From assembly GCA_036245525.1 (NCBI GenBank), contig BTPG01000007.1, positions 124,089,571-124,153,570 on the forward strand: a DNA stretch of 64,000 nucleotides, written 5' to 3'. Positions 1 to 12,911 of the stretch are shown one piece after another. The notes under the pieces were generated by a model that had not been told where the DNA came from, searched no databases, and saw nothing but the letters and a program-made list of their open reading frames with translations. A program made the position numbers and the translations under genes. How positions within the stretch are numbered: position 1 is the first letter of the stretch; every line of letters starts with the position of its first letter. This DNA is from Semisulcospira habei (lineage: Eukaryota; Mollusca; Gastropoda; Semisulcospiridae).

Positions 1-745
1 TGCGTCCGAGACGCATCATCCTTGCGCCACCGTGCGTAACCTAACAGAGGTAGGTGACAGTCATTCTATTTTTAGTGACGAGTTGGTTCGTTTAGCCGCT
101 CGTTTGGTCTGCTTTCAGAATCGCCCCGATTCCAGGGTCTGTGCGAGTGTAACTGGACGGGCAAACTGTGGTGTCAGCATGTTTATTACAACGTGCGAGC
201 AACAAGTCATGTTAAACGCGTTACTTGCTGTAATGTCACCATTCATACTATTATGGGATACCGCACCGTGCGTTTCACTTTTGATCCTGAATGAAGTTGT
301 AAATGGCGGAGAAAAAGCAAAGAAAGCTGGAATGCTTCGGATTCTTCAATCCAACACCGTCTGATCGTCACAGTGATAATCACAGACGCTTAGAAGAAAG
401 TTGCACTTCGACACCGCCGTCCATCTTCATGGACAAGCGACAGTACCAGAAATGATACCCCTGGGCCGTGTGTGGCACCGCCGCTGCGATTCACAGTTTT
501 CAGAGTTCATGGCTGTGTGTATTTCCATGGCTAAAGCACGACGGCACACGGATGACATGTGCAATGTGCATGGAGGCGAACTCAAAAAGCAAGTCCAGAA
601 ATTTGAACAGAAATAAGTTTGTCAGTTTTTTTTTCATAGTGGTCGATCCATCTTCTGGTGCACAGGTATTAGGCAAAAGCTCTAAAATTGGAGAAATACG
701 TCTTTCGGGTTAAATGGGTTGAAACCAACTTTTAAGTACATTAAT
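1..745. other. Unassigned sequence at left edge
   Basis: Only short, unconvincing reading frames are seen on either strand, with no splice-bounded DNA2 helicase exon. It is presumably intronic DNA2 sequence or old repeat. Confidence 0.4.
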
Positions 746-790
746 TCTCTCTCTCTCTCACTCCCTCACACACACTCTCACACTGAGAGT
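745..790. repeat. Imperfect CT/CA microsatellite
   Basis: Runs of CT then CA dinucleotides (TCTCTCTCTC, CACACACACT). No other feature. Confidence 0.8.
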
Positions 791-1049
791 TTAGACAAGT
801 CAGACTTTGGTTGTCAATTTGCATTCAGCAGAAAATGGCTATATTCTCTGTTACAAATGATCATACAGATAAATACACGTGTTTTTCTGTGAGAGGGAGA
901 GGGAGACAGGATTTTGCTCGATGGCTCAACAGTTAAAAAATCAGTATCATGGAAAAGACAAACACACACTGTCACAACAAATTTAAAGAGGAGAGAGCAA
1001 AATGAGTTAATTTTTTTTTTTTTTTAAAAACATACAAATGATGCAGTTT

Positions 1050-1870
1050 TTGCCTCACCTGCGAAGCAAAAGTGAGTCTATGTTTTGGGCCAGTGATCGT
1101 CCGTCCGACGTCTGTCGTCAGTCCGCCGTCGTCCGTGGTCAACTTTAATGTTGGCATTTTCTCAGAGACTATTCAAGCCACATTCCTCAAACTTGGCCCA
1201 AGGATACTTTGTGGTAAGACCTTTCTAAATATACCAATTTGAGTGACCTCATAAAGGTCAAGGAAAGTCACATAGAATCAGGAAATAGGACAAAAATAGC
1301 TATATTTGGACATAATTTTTTTTTTCTCAAATAATATTCACAACTTCAAACCCAAACTTTGTACAAAGGTACCCAATGGTAATACCTTTCTATACTTACT
1401 AATTTGGTTGATCCCTCGGAAAGCTCAAGGGTCACAAGAGCTCAGGAAATAGGTGAAAAATAGCCATATTTTGACAAAAGATGTTTTTATTCAAATACTG
1501 TTCACAACTTCAAACCCAAACTTGGTTCAGAGATACCTGATGGTCTATGCATACTAATTTGGATGACCTTTCGGAACGGTCAAGGGTCACAAGAGGCTGG
1601 CAAATGTGTGTTAAATGCTGATTTTTGATAGGTTTTCCCAAATTTTTCAACCAAATTTGGTACAAAGATAGCTGATGATAAGACCTTCCTATGCATACTA
1701 ATTTAGTCAACTCATCACAAAGGTCAAGGGTCACGGGGGGTTGACAGATGTGCAAAAAATGCTTACATTTTCAGAAAATGTGGATTTTGCTGCTGCAGAA
1801 GCCAGCCCTTGTCACAAAGGTCACACATATGTAAATAGGTCATACACGTGAGCCATAATGGCTTTGCCTT
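1050..1870. repeat. Degenerate tandem-unit interspersed repeat
   Basis: After a GCGAAGCAAAAGTGAGTC head come about four degenerate units of roughly 140 bp. Each carries CACAACTTCAAACCCAAACT or a variant, an ACTAATTTGG box and a GGTCAAGGGTCACAAG box. The head occurs in inverted orientation near 15.7 kb (CATAGACTCACTTTCGCTT), so this is a dispersed element and not a local duplication. No coding capacity is seen; superfamily unknown. Confidence 0.6.
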
Positions 1871-2503
1871 TCTTGTTTTTAAATAAATTTGCGGACCCTC
1901 TATTATGCTCAGATGGGGGTCTGTGTACCCTCTAAAATTTATACCTGGGGGTCTACAGACCTTTTAACCTGTTGTGAAAACAGAAGCCCTGTGGTTAATA
2001 GCTCATGGTAATCTGTGCTGACAGAAGGCGGTGAACAAGAACCGGCAAGATACTGCTCAACACTACTTTTTTTAATTTTCAGACAAACAGCTCTCTGATA
2101 AGTGATATAACTGGTACCTGAGAAAATTTAAAATAAACCTGTCTGCAACAAAAAAGTAGTCTTAAAAAGAAAGACACACTCTCAAGAAACACAACTCTTG
2201 AAGGCAAAAAGTGTCATGTCATTACAATCATTTAGGTGGCTACAGCCACCTAAACGATGGTCTTTGATGACAGGTGATCTCTTGTAAGTTATAAGGGTGG
2301 TTGCTCAAAACAAGTTCTGCTGGTACATTTTCACCCCAGGGACACCACAGCAGATGTTCAACTGGTCTCGGTAGCTCAGGGTAGCCCCAAACTAATCTGG
2401 CACTGAAGGCACTGAACTTTCAAGGCCTATCCACTCCCATACAGCTCGTGCAGCCTTTGTATACACTTTCACCAGCTGAAAAAAAATCATTAACCCCTTC
2501 ACT

Positions 2504-2569
2504 GCAAGAGGCACAGATCCTCATGAGCCCCTGCGGATGCAGGGGCTCATGAGGATCTAAGCCTCTTGC
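2504..2569. repeat. Palindromic hairpin repeat, family A, copy 1
   Basis: Near-perfect inverted repeat. The left arm GCAAGAGGCACAGATCC runs on through TCATGAGCCCCTGC; the right arm GCAGGGGCTCATGAGGATC ends GCCTCTTGC. About 30-nt arms surround a short loop. Other clear family A copies are at 3488, 4391, 12109, 14690, 15203, 52122 and 62631. Confidence 0.85.
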
Positions 2570-2629
2570 TAATTCCACTTTCAATCCTTGTTCTTTGGAT
2601 GTCTGGGGTTCTTTGGCATAAAATCAATA

Positions 2630-2839
2630 ACCCATTTAGCCCTGACGCACTACAGCAAGAGATGGGTCGACCATGATAATTAAAGGGTAGTGTCAGATTA
2701 GCTTGGCGCATGTCTGCACCACGCTAATCTGGCACTGCCCTTGAATTATCATGGATGATCCATCTCCTGCAACTGTGCATAGTCATTAGATGACGCCTCC
2801 AAAATTTGGGAAATACGTGTCGGACTGAACGAGTTAAAC
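2630..2839. repeat. Palindromic repeat, family B1, copy 1
   Basis: A roughly 210-bp repeat with the core GTCAGATTAGCTTGGCGC ... GCTAATCTGGCACTGCCC and outer blocks CATGATAATT and CAAAATTTGGGAAATACG. It ends GAGTTAAAC. It is related to copies at 3868 and 46765 but in the opposite orientation. Confidence 0.75.
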
Positions 2840-2900
2840 ACATTGTGTACACTGGTAGTGGAGGTTTTAGTGTGAATAACTCAATAAGGGCAAAGCCAAC

Positions 2901-4929
2901 CTTGTCTGTTCTCCTGTTTGACTGGAATGACCTTCATGTCCGAATGCTTCAAGTACAGAAGGAGGCCTTCACCAGGGTCTTCCCGGCGATCAGACATCAT
3001 CATGGAGTACAAGGTCACCTTGAAGGTAACAAAAATGTGGCAAACCAATCAAAAGAATGTTTCTTTTGGCTACCACAACTTGCACCGCACAATCATTAAA
3101 CACACACACAAAGTCACACTCAAGTGAATCCAATGTACCTCAGAAAACAAGGTATAACTATAAGGACACAAACCCCATGAAGACCGTGAAAAGAATGAGG
3201 AACATACACACCTGCCCTTTGTGCTCGACCGAGTAAGTAGCTTTTCCAGTTTTCAGCTCCAGTGGCAGTACTCTCTTGGTTGCTTGGTTGCGATCATTTT
3301 GGATCTGCAAGAAACAAGGAAAGTCATCCAAGCACTTAGCTTGAAATTGTATATACACATGATAAAAAGCATCAACATACTTTCTAACCTCTTCACTGAC
3401 CATGGTTGCAGATTAAGTTTCTGAATTCTTTATTAATTCAACAAAGCATCACCACTGCCCAGCAAGCAAGGATAATAAGTGGTCTAAGCAAGAGGCATAG
3501 ATCCACATAAGGCCCTGCAACTACATGAGGATCTATGTCTCTTGCAGGTGGGTCTTATTCATTTATTTCTCAGCAGTGAAGTGGTTAACGTAACAATATG
3601 ATTTTTTAATGAATATAATTCTGTGCTAACATCACATTTTTAGACCCAACAACCCATAATCACAGGCAGCATACCATCATAACTTACAAAAGTAATGCAA
3701 ATGTGAGAATCCACGGTTTCAAAGTGACAGAAAGAAAAGCTTACTTTCACCTCCACAGTCAAATCAATTTTCCCTTTGACGCCATACCTGTAAGAAAACA
3801 GGATAAACAATGTAACTTGCAAGTGCTCACATTTATTTTCCGTAAATATCTGCTTTAGTATATAGTATAATGCTCATTCAGCCCAATTTCCCAAATTTTG
3901 GAGGCGTCGTCTAATGACTATGCACCAGTTGCAGGAGATGGATTGACCATGATAATTCAAGGGCAGTGCCAGATTAGCTTGGCGCTGACAGGCGCCAAGC
4001 TAATCAGGCACTACCCTTGAATTATCATGGTCAACCCATCTCCTGCTGTAGTGTGTCAGGGCTGAATGGGTTAAATCAGATTCTCGTACTTACAAATCAG
4101 TATCAGGTCAAAGACAAGTAAGATTAGCACCTCTATACACTGTAATGAGGAAAGACAGTAGGCTGCACCCTTTTATTGCAAGGTCCAAAGGGACCATTTT
4201 GCTGGATCGCCCACGGCGGCTTGTGTTCTCAAGACTGTCATACTGTTCAGTCATTGAATGCCCCCCGCAACAATAGCTGTGGAAGTGTCATACAGCGTTG
4301 CCACCAGCTATTTAGGTGTCACGCCTTGAATGAGTTAGCATCACAACATTTACCTCAAACTGTGGATGTTAATGGGACAACTCCTTGTGAGCAAGTGGCA
4401 CATATATTCTCATGAACCCCTGGGACTGCAAGGGCTCATGAGATTATGCACCTCTTGCAGGTTAGATAAATCCATGGAATGTTTGAGATCCATTAAATGT
4501 TTTACCTTCTCCTGATTTCAGGGTAACCCCTATTGTTTGTTGTAATGTTACTTTTATTGTCAGACAGTAATTTAGCAAGAGTACATTTCGTTTGGGGAAC
4601 CAACTAAGCACAGATTGCATTGAAGGTGATCGCAAAATCATGAGGCCACTCTGTAATAAGCAAAACAGCACACATTCTCATGAACAATTGGTGGCTCTTG
4701 AAAATGTACTTGTCTTGCAGATGGAGCAGATTGGCTGAATCCACTGTATGTGCAAACTTTGTGCATTTTCTGACCTACATGTCTGTCTTAGGGATTACCT
4801 CTATCTTGTCTTTTAAAAAAAATAAACTTATCAAGCAAATGTGCATTAGATGAAATGTCAATATACCTGGGTGACCAGATAGTTTCTTCAATATCATGGA
4901 TTTCAGTAACCTTCATCTCTGAACCCTGC
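2901..4929 (-). CDS. DNA2: DNA2 nuclease-core exons (PD-(D/E)xK)
   Basis: Four exons (4867-4929, 3745-3787, 3212-3304, 2901-3018) encode the RecB-type nuclease heart. The motif GVKGKIDLT supplies the metal-binding Asp and PLELKTGK the E-x-K pair, as in other DNA2 proteins. The following exon gives the conserved SDRREDPGEGLLLYLK segment. All three residues are intact and no stop interrupts the spliced frame, so the gene looks functional despite the transposon load in its introns. Confidence 0.88.
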
Positions 4930-7900
4930 CTGAAAGAAAGAAAATATAATGAAACACGCTATAATACATAACTGAAAGTGTGCAAAGTCTTAATGTCAGA
5001 CATGAGACCAGGATCAGATCAAATCGTAGGAAATTGGTAAGTGTTTTGGGGGGGGGGGGGGGGTGTGTGTGTAAGAGAGAAAAGGCGCGTGGCGGGCATA
5101 CTACACGTCCCTCCCAGGGTCCGAAAAAATCGATAAGCGGGAGGGGGGGGGGGGGGGGGGGGGGAATGGTAAGTTGTGACTCAAAGTCGAAGACTCACCA
5201 GAAGCTGTCAAATTTTGTGCCACGCTGTATGCTTGTGCGCTGCGCCATTTTAAAAAGGAAACAGTAGCATGTCACTTCCGGTAACAGCGATTTCAGCTAG
5301 GAGCGAAATGCGAATACGGCAAAATAGCGATACAATCGAATAGCATTTTCTTTTTCTTTTCCCTCTTTCGGCGGAATCTTGTCATTTGTACGGCAGAAAG
5401 GTTACCTTCAACGATCGCGGTGGGGCAAATTCAACATGTAAACATGCTCCATAATTCAAAAAATTTTCAAAACGAATTTGCACTGATCTTAAAAATGACC
5501 AAAATGCAGGGCAAAATGTCGGATTTCCGACAAAAGTCGGAAAAGTCCCATGCCTGTAATGTAGTTACTATGACAGTTTAATCTTGCACCTACAGGTGTC
5601 AAGCTAATTTGTCACCACCCTGAAAGATTCGTGTGCGAACCTTCTCTTATAATCAAACAGAAGTAGAAACAGTATTACAGACTGTCCTCAGCTTCTTTGT
5701 GCTAACTCATTCAAGGCACCCCGCATCAAAAGCTGTGAAAGTGTCATACAGCATTGCTGAAGGCTATTGGTGCAGGGTGCCTTGAATGAGTGAACCCCTT
5801 GTGCATGCAACTACATTATGGGGTTAAGTCCAAATAACACTGAGACAAGGAAATATGAATTTTTTTTTCTAAAATGTATTTTTTTGAAAAATACTTACCG
5901 ATGGCATTACAATCTGGAATACACTCAATTGCCTATAGATTTCAGCCAAAAAGTTGTGTAACCTACACAACTGGGGAGGAGACACCGGGGATCCACGCAC
6001 CGGGGCCCCGGGTGGCCTCCCCTTACTACCCTATCCCGGCATTCGTAGGGCGACCCTGTCAGTTTCACACATAGCGAAAAGAGGCAAGCGGGGCAGGCGG
6101 GAGGGCAGTCTGAGTAATGCCACCGGTAAGTATTTTTCCAAAAAATACATTTTAGAAAAAAAATTCATTTGTTTTTTCAAAATACATTACCGATGGCATT
6201 ACTATCTGGAAGAATGTTGAACAGGCGGAGGGTGCCGTTCCTATAACCGCAAACCCAACCACCCGTTGGCCCAGAGAGAGAGAGAGAGCACTCCCGACGA
6301 TTTCAGCTATGACGTACCTAAGACGCCAGGGGCGCGCGGAGGGAGTGCTGGGCTGCAGAAATGTCGCCCACCCGTGCCAGGGAGTCACATTGGCCGGATA
6401 GGTCTCTGAGATAAAAGCGGGCGAATGTGGAGTCAGCTCGCCAGCCGACCACCGTAACAATATCTTTGACCGAGCAGTTGCGGTCCAGGGCAAGACTGGT
6501 AGCCACTGCTCTTACTTCATGCGCCCGGATGTGAAGAAGTCTATCACCGTCCGGGGAGAGGTCCTGGTAGACCGACTTAATCGCCCACCGCAGCCAGGAC
6601 GACACTGTCTGGGCCGAAATATCTGGCCTGCCTGCGGACAGTGGGAGGAAGAGGCGAGAGCTCCCCCGGCGTCGCGGCTTATAGCGACGTAGGTAAATCC
6701 TAAGCGCCCGCACCGGGTCCTGTTGACGCGACTCAGGGGCCATGTCCGTTCCATGGAGAAGCCTTACGGTCAGCATCTGAGGGGCCGCCGCAGGGCAGCG
6801 GTACTTGGCCAAAAAGGATGGGTCGGTGAGAAGCTGTGCAGAACCGTCCGAGCGAAACTGCAAACAGGAGGGAAGTACCGAGAGAGCGTGAAGCTCGCTC
6901 ACTCAGGACGCCGTGGCGAGAGCCAGCAGAAAACATGCCTTCCTGGTCAAATCTGAAAAACTAGCCAAATGCAGAGGTTCAAAGCGGTCCTTGTTCAGCC
7001 ACGTTAGTACCCAGGCGAGATCCCACCGAGGCACTAGGGACCGAGAAACTGGTCGTCGGAGCTCAAAATGTGCCAGCAAGTCCGTCAGATCCTTGCAAGC
7101 GCCTGGGTCTGGCCGTCCCAGCTGGCGGTAAGTGTCCGCGATCATGGAGCGATAACCTTTGATGGTAACGGGTGCTAAGCCTTGTTCGTCAAAAAGCCAC
7201 AGGAAGAACTCCGCCAGCTCCGGGGTGGCTAGATGTGTGGGAGGGAGACTTCTGGAGGCCCACCAGGCCTGAAGGACCCTCCACTTGCTCTCATATACCC
7301 GCTGCGTAGACCGTCTGCGGGCTGCTGCAATAGCCGCCACCGCCGCATCCGAGAAACCTCTAGCAGCGAGGGCTTGCCGGACAACCTCCAGGCGTGAAGG
7401 AGGAGGCGCTCCGGGCACGGATGGAAAAGCTGCTGGCGGGGCTGCTTGAGCATCGTAGTAGGTGTAGGAAGCTCCAGCGGTGGGTCCGTCGCTAGCTCGA
7501 GTAGGTCCGTGGTCCAGCTCTTGGTCCAGTTGAAGGGGGCCACCAGAAGGAGGACTGCGGAGCAACCCAGAAGCTTCTGCAGAACGTTCAGAACGAGGCG
7601 TAAGCGATCAGACCGTCCCAGGGGATGGAAAGCGCGTCTACCGCCCAGGCGAGCGGGTCCGGGACTGGTGAGACGTAGACCGGGAGCTGTTTGTTCCACC
7701 TGGTGGCAAACAAGTCCACTAAAGGAGTTTCCCACCGGGAGCAGATCAGGCGAAAGATGTCCGGGCGTAGGGACCACTCTGTGTGGAGCAGCTGTCCGCG
7801 GCGGGACAGGGCATCCGCGATCACGTTCAGGTGACCGGGAATGTGGCGAGCCTGTAGAGTAATGCCCCGATCCCTGCACCAGAGGAGGAGATGGTAAAGG

Positions 7901-10900
7901 AGAATGCACAGGGAGGGCGAGTGAGTACCCCCTTGGTTCTGTATGTAAGCCATCACCGTCGAGTTGTCTGAGAGAATGAGAACGTCCTGGTTGGTCAAGG
8001 TCTCCTGCCAGAAACCGAGGGCCAGCCAAACTGCCTTCAGCTCCAGCCAGTTGATGTGTTTGTCCTCCAAACCCCGCGGCAAGTCCGGTAACAGATGCGC
8101 ACCCCAGCCGGCCTGACTCGCGTCGGTACAGAGAGACCACCGGGGCGGAGGTGAGTGAAGAGGCACGCCCGTAGCCAGCCAAGCGATGTCCGCCCACCTC
8201 TGGAGGTGTGGACGAGCCAGAGGGGTAACTGGTACAAGATCCGCAAGGGAACCCGATGAAGGACGCCAGTGTAGTAGGAGATGTAGCTGCAACGGGTGGG
8301 CATAAAGTCTGCCCAAGAAAAGCAAGTCCGCAGCCGCACTGAGCAGGGACAGAAGTTGAAGCCAGACCCTGGCTGAGAAGGAGGACCCTACCTCCATCGA
8401 AAGCGCTAGATCGACGATCTTCTGCCGCCGGGCCAGAGGCAGGTGGACTAAATTGAGATCGGTCAGGAATTCCATCCCCAGATGTAGAAATCGCTGAGAG
8501 GGGGTAAGATCCGATTTGCCCAGATTGAGAAGAAACCCGAGGCGACGCAGGAGGGAAAGCAAGGTGTCTGTCCTCTTGGAGTGCCGAGGCTATCAGATTT
8601 CGCAGTAGTAGGTCGTCCAAGTAATTGGAGGCCAGGCTCAGGGATCGTTGGTGGAAGTAGGCCATCACCGCGTCGAGGATCCTCGTAAAAACCCACGGAC
8701 TGATGTTGAGGCCGAAGGGAAGGGCGCAGAACTGGTAAACGACTCCCCCAAAGGCAAACCACAGGTACCTGCGAGACGACAGATGAATCGGGACGTGAAG
8801 ATAGGCGTCGGACAGATCGAGGCTGATCGCGAAGTCCCTCGGTCAGACGGCCGCTCGGAGGATCCTGGCTGTCTCCATCCGGAACCGAGGGGCCGAAATG
8901 AACTTGTTTAGCGCCGACAAGTCGATGACTGGGCGCCACTTGCCTCCTGGTTTGGGAACGAGAAAGAGGCGGCTGTAAAATGCTGGTGAGTCCTGACGCG
9001 ATACCACCTCCGCCGCTGCTTTGTCGAGGAGAGCCGAAACTTCTCTGCGCAGAGCGTCCGCCTGAAAGGTGTCAAGAGGAGACTGGGTCCACAAGGGGGA
9101 CCTGCGAGGAGGCGGAGGGGACCAGAAAGAAAGCTGGAGGCCTGTAGAAACCATGGAAAGGATCCAGGGGTCGTCTGGGAACAGCGACCTCCAATGGTCG
9201 CTGTAAAGAGACAGCCGCCCGCCGACTGGAGACCCGGGAACTGCCGATGAAGGCGAGAGAGGGGGCAAGTCAGCGGGCCCGGCCGCGCCCGGACCTACGG
9301 GCGCCGCGGGACCAAGAGGGGCGGGAGGCGGGGAAGGGCTGAGGAGGGCGAGCCCTACCTCTGGCCGAACCGACTGGAAGCAAGGAGGGTCTAGAAGACC
9401 GCCGGGCATGACCCCCGGCCGGGCGGGGGCCGCGAAAGCGAGTCGCTGCAGGAGTGGAGGCAGGTCTGGGCCAAAGGTCCTTGGACGAGTCTTTAACTGA
9501 CTGCCACGTGTCCCCGAAAAGCTGAGATCCACCTAGGGGGGCCTGTCGAAGCTGGGTCTTCACTGACTTCGGGAGATCCGCGCACAGATGCAGAAGGGTA
9601 ACCCGTCGCCAAAGATCACAATTGGCGGCCGCCGCCATGGCGTTGATGGAGGAGTGGTAGGCGGCCCGGTTGGCCGCTATCAGGATGGACTGCACATCGC
9701 GGAGAGGGGACGGCACCTCCAGATCCCAAGTTCCCTCCAGGCACTGCAAAACCGCCTGGGTAGCCAACTCCAGGAACCCTGAGCACGCCAGCGAATTTCG
9801 CACTAAGGAAGCGATCCTGTCGAGCGGACGAGGCCAAGCTTTCAAGACAATTCTGCGGCCGCCCGCCTGGACTAGGGCCGCCGTATCCACCACTGGGAGA
9901 GGGACGCGAAGGCTTGAGAATGTCCCGCGTACCAGGCCTGGCGGAAGCTCATGTTAATCCCTGCAGGCCACCGTGAATCGGAGAAAAATCCCGCGTCACC
10001 GAAGTTGTCTTGTCGTAACTGGTCGGAGAACGCATCTGTGAGGTCCCGGAAGCCGGCAGGTTGAGGAAGGGACTTGAGTTGCTTGACGTGCCTTTGTGCG
10101 TCGACCATAGCGGAAGCCTGTCTCTTCATCGGGGGTGAAGGAGGACAGAAGTCGGGTGGGAGAAACTTCGCAATAAGCCGGGAGGCCTCATCCAAGGCGC
10201 TGATAGTCTGCGATCCGAGCGAAGGGCCGACGATGTCCAAGGAGGAGGAGGCCGACGAGAACGCTGACAGGCGGGAAGGGGATCCCACCGCCGAATCCCG
10301 CAGGAAGATGGCCGAAGCCGAATCCGTAGGATGAAGGCTGAGGACATCCGGTTCCGAAGAACTAGACCGTCCCTCTCGTGAATGCGCCGAAAGGGGCGAC
10401 CGGCTCCGAGAAAGCCGCACCGCCGCGCGAGAGATAGACGGGGCCGCCCGCCGGGCGGAGCGTCGCAGGGACAGAGGGACCGCGAAGGAAGGACGGTCAG
10501 CAGTGAAGCTAGATTCCGCATGCTGGTGACGGAGACCACTCTCCGAACGAAACCGGTCTAGCGACGTAGCGGTCTGGTCACACCGGGCCCGCCTGGTCGG
10601 AACGGGGTGGGGGTGGGGGGTGGGGGGTGGACCGTAACGAGTCACGCCTAGCCCACTCAGGAAAGGCGGAGCGGCGAGGGGACAAAAAAACGTGTATGCG
10701 GCCCCCGCTCCAAGGTCTCGGAGCGAGGGGGACGCGCTGTGATGTCACACCATGCCCGCCTGGTCGGAACGGGGGGGTGGGGGGGGGGGTGGGGGGGGTG
10801 GTGGTGGGGGTGGGGACATTCTAGAGTCACGCCAAGCCCGCTCAGGAAAAGCGAAGCGGGGAGGGGACAATTCATGAACACGCGGCCCCAGCTCAGGCGC

Positions 10901-12878
10901 CTCTGAGCGAGGGGGACGTGTGTCAAGAGTCACACCGTGCCCGCCTGGTCAGAACGGGGCGGGGGGTGGGGGGGGGGGGGGTGAGCTCGAAGCAGAGCGG
11001 GGTGTGAGCGAACCCGATGGGCTCAAGCCACGCGCTGCCGAAGCAGAGCGCGGGGAGCGCGACTCCAAAACTCGCCTACCCTGCTCCGAAGACTCGGGAG
11101 TGGGGAGGGCGAACCTGTGAGGTAATAGTGCAAGAAGGGGACTTACCGGAGGGCCGGACAGCCCGAACGACGGAGCCCAAGGAGCCGACATAGCGACGAC
11201 AACCTGTGGAGGATTCTGGGGAGACTGAAGCGGCCGGGAGGGCCGGTCGCGCCTGTAGAAGTCCCACATCTGCGACCACCGGTCTTCCATCCACTCGTCA
11301 TACACGTCACACGTCCTGTCCGACAAACAGCCCGAGCACGGCAAGCAGGCGACGTGGGCGTCGGAGGGCCACTGAAAGTCCCCGCAAATACGGCAAGACT
11401 TCAACACAGGAGTAGCCATAGCGTCACTGAAAAACCCGTACGAAGGCTAAAAGTCAAGTCACACTCCTACCAAGTTCACAAAGTCACGTGCGGAAGCCAA
11501 CCACAAGGTCACTGGCGAAGCTCACTGAAAGTCAGAGCCGGTCCGAACTGGACTGCGCTCAGTTCAAACACAGTAGTCCCTTACGAGTAGGAGAGAAGTC
11601 AACGAAGTAGAGAGTCCAAGGCTATGAAAAACCCTCAAAGTGAAGGCAAAAAAACTATCAAACTCTGGTAGAAAAAAGTTTCCTAACGGAGTAAGGCAAA
11701 AACTCGACCGTCCATGGTCGAGCTATGAGTGAAACTGGCAGGGTCGCCCTACGAATGCCGGGATAGGGTAGTAAGGGGAGGCCACCCGGGGCCCCGGTGC
11801 ATGGATCCCCGGTGTCTCCTCCCCAGTTGTGTGGGTTACACAACTTTTTGGCTGAAATCTATAGGCAATTGAGTGTATTCCAGATAGTAATGCCATCGGT
11901 AATGTATTTTGAAAAAACAAATGTACCTGTGGGCACTGTTGCTGTTTGGCATCTGGAGGTATTTATGCTGCCAGGCCTGTAGTGGTTTGATGTAAGCCTG
12001 CACCTCTTCCATCACTTTCTCCTCTGCCACACCCTGACCATACCTGATGCACAGTTAAAACAGTTCTATCACAAAAGTGCCGATGAAACTTTAAACGCTA
12101 CTCAGCTGTAAGAGGTATAGATCCTCATGAGCCCCCGCAATTGCGGGGGCTCATGAGGATCTATGTCTCTTGATGAAACCACTGTGTATCCATGTTCCTC
12201 TGACGGATAAGGCTTTTTGATGTAGAATTTACAATGATTTCAAAACCATAATCTGCGTCCACTGGCAATGCATCGGTGAGAATTGGCAAAAGTGAAAAAT
12301 CAGAAAGGTAGGACAGGGTCCAAAGAGTCTAAACAGCAAAAGTGGAGTCCCGATAACAACTTTTTTTTTGCAGTTTAAAAGCAATTTTGTGGATTCTGGA
12401 TTGAAGTCTCTATTGTTGAATTTACAGATTGACATTTTTTCTATAGGTCTAACAACTTCCACCCATGGATGTTAATGCATGCTTCCAATTACTGCTCCAC
12501 AAATTTTGTTTTATTTTCCATAACAAATTCTGAAACCAACTCACATGTCGTGAAGAAACTTGGTAGACTGGACAACTGATCGAGCTGTTGCTATAATCTC
12601 CTCTGTCTGACATAGTCTGTCTTTTACTGTCTGTAAACATCATTATTGACAAAGGAACAAACGTCATCAAATAAACAGTGCATTAATGGTTTTTAGTTTA
12701 AGCAACAGTTTATGGGGCAATTGTCGGCAGCAGTTGGCATGAACACGACTGCGTGCAAACCAACTGCAGCCAACATAGGCCTTGTGATCTTTTGCTCCCC
12801 AAGACTGGATTTCAAGGCGGTGAGATGTATTGAACAAGAAAATCAAGGCAAGTGGTGATAAAAGTGAAAGATGTATAA

Positions 12879-12911
<33 letters not shown>

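Larger units (their letters stand above)
5856..11918 (-). mobile_element. DIRS A: full-length DIRS-type tyrosine-recombinase retrotransposon
   Basis: DIRS elements integrate by a tyrosine recombinase, not a DDE integrase, and make no target duplication. This copy reads on the minus strand: gag-like frames, reverse transcriptase/RNase H, then recombinase. Inverted terminal repeats lie at about 5856-6072 and 11725-11918. An internal complementary region at 6114-6210 joins the reverse complements of both outer ends, the classic DIRS circle-junction template. It is flanked by ATA (5853-5855) and AAA (11919-11921). Coding frames carry two in-frame stops and at least two frameshifts, so it is recently inactive. 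It is inserted in sense in a DNA2 intron. Confidence 0.9.

Noticed and set aside
32..364. 110-codon open frame at the left edge
   Set aside because: No splice context, no recognisable domain, and biased composition like random open sequence.
2340..2480. Acceptor-like TTTTTTTTCAG with 27 open codons on the minus strand
   Set aside because: The peptide does not match DNA2 after the nuclease core, and no donor follows in phase.
7446..7862. Plus-strand 138-codon frame in DIRS A
   Set aside because: Antisense shadow of the RT/recombinase region.
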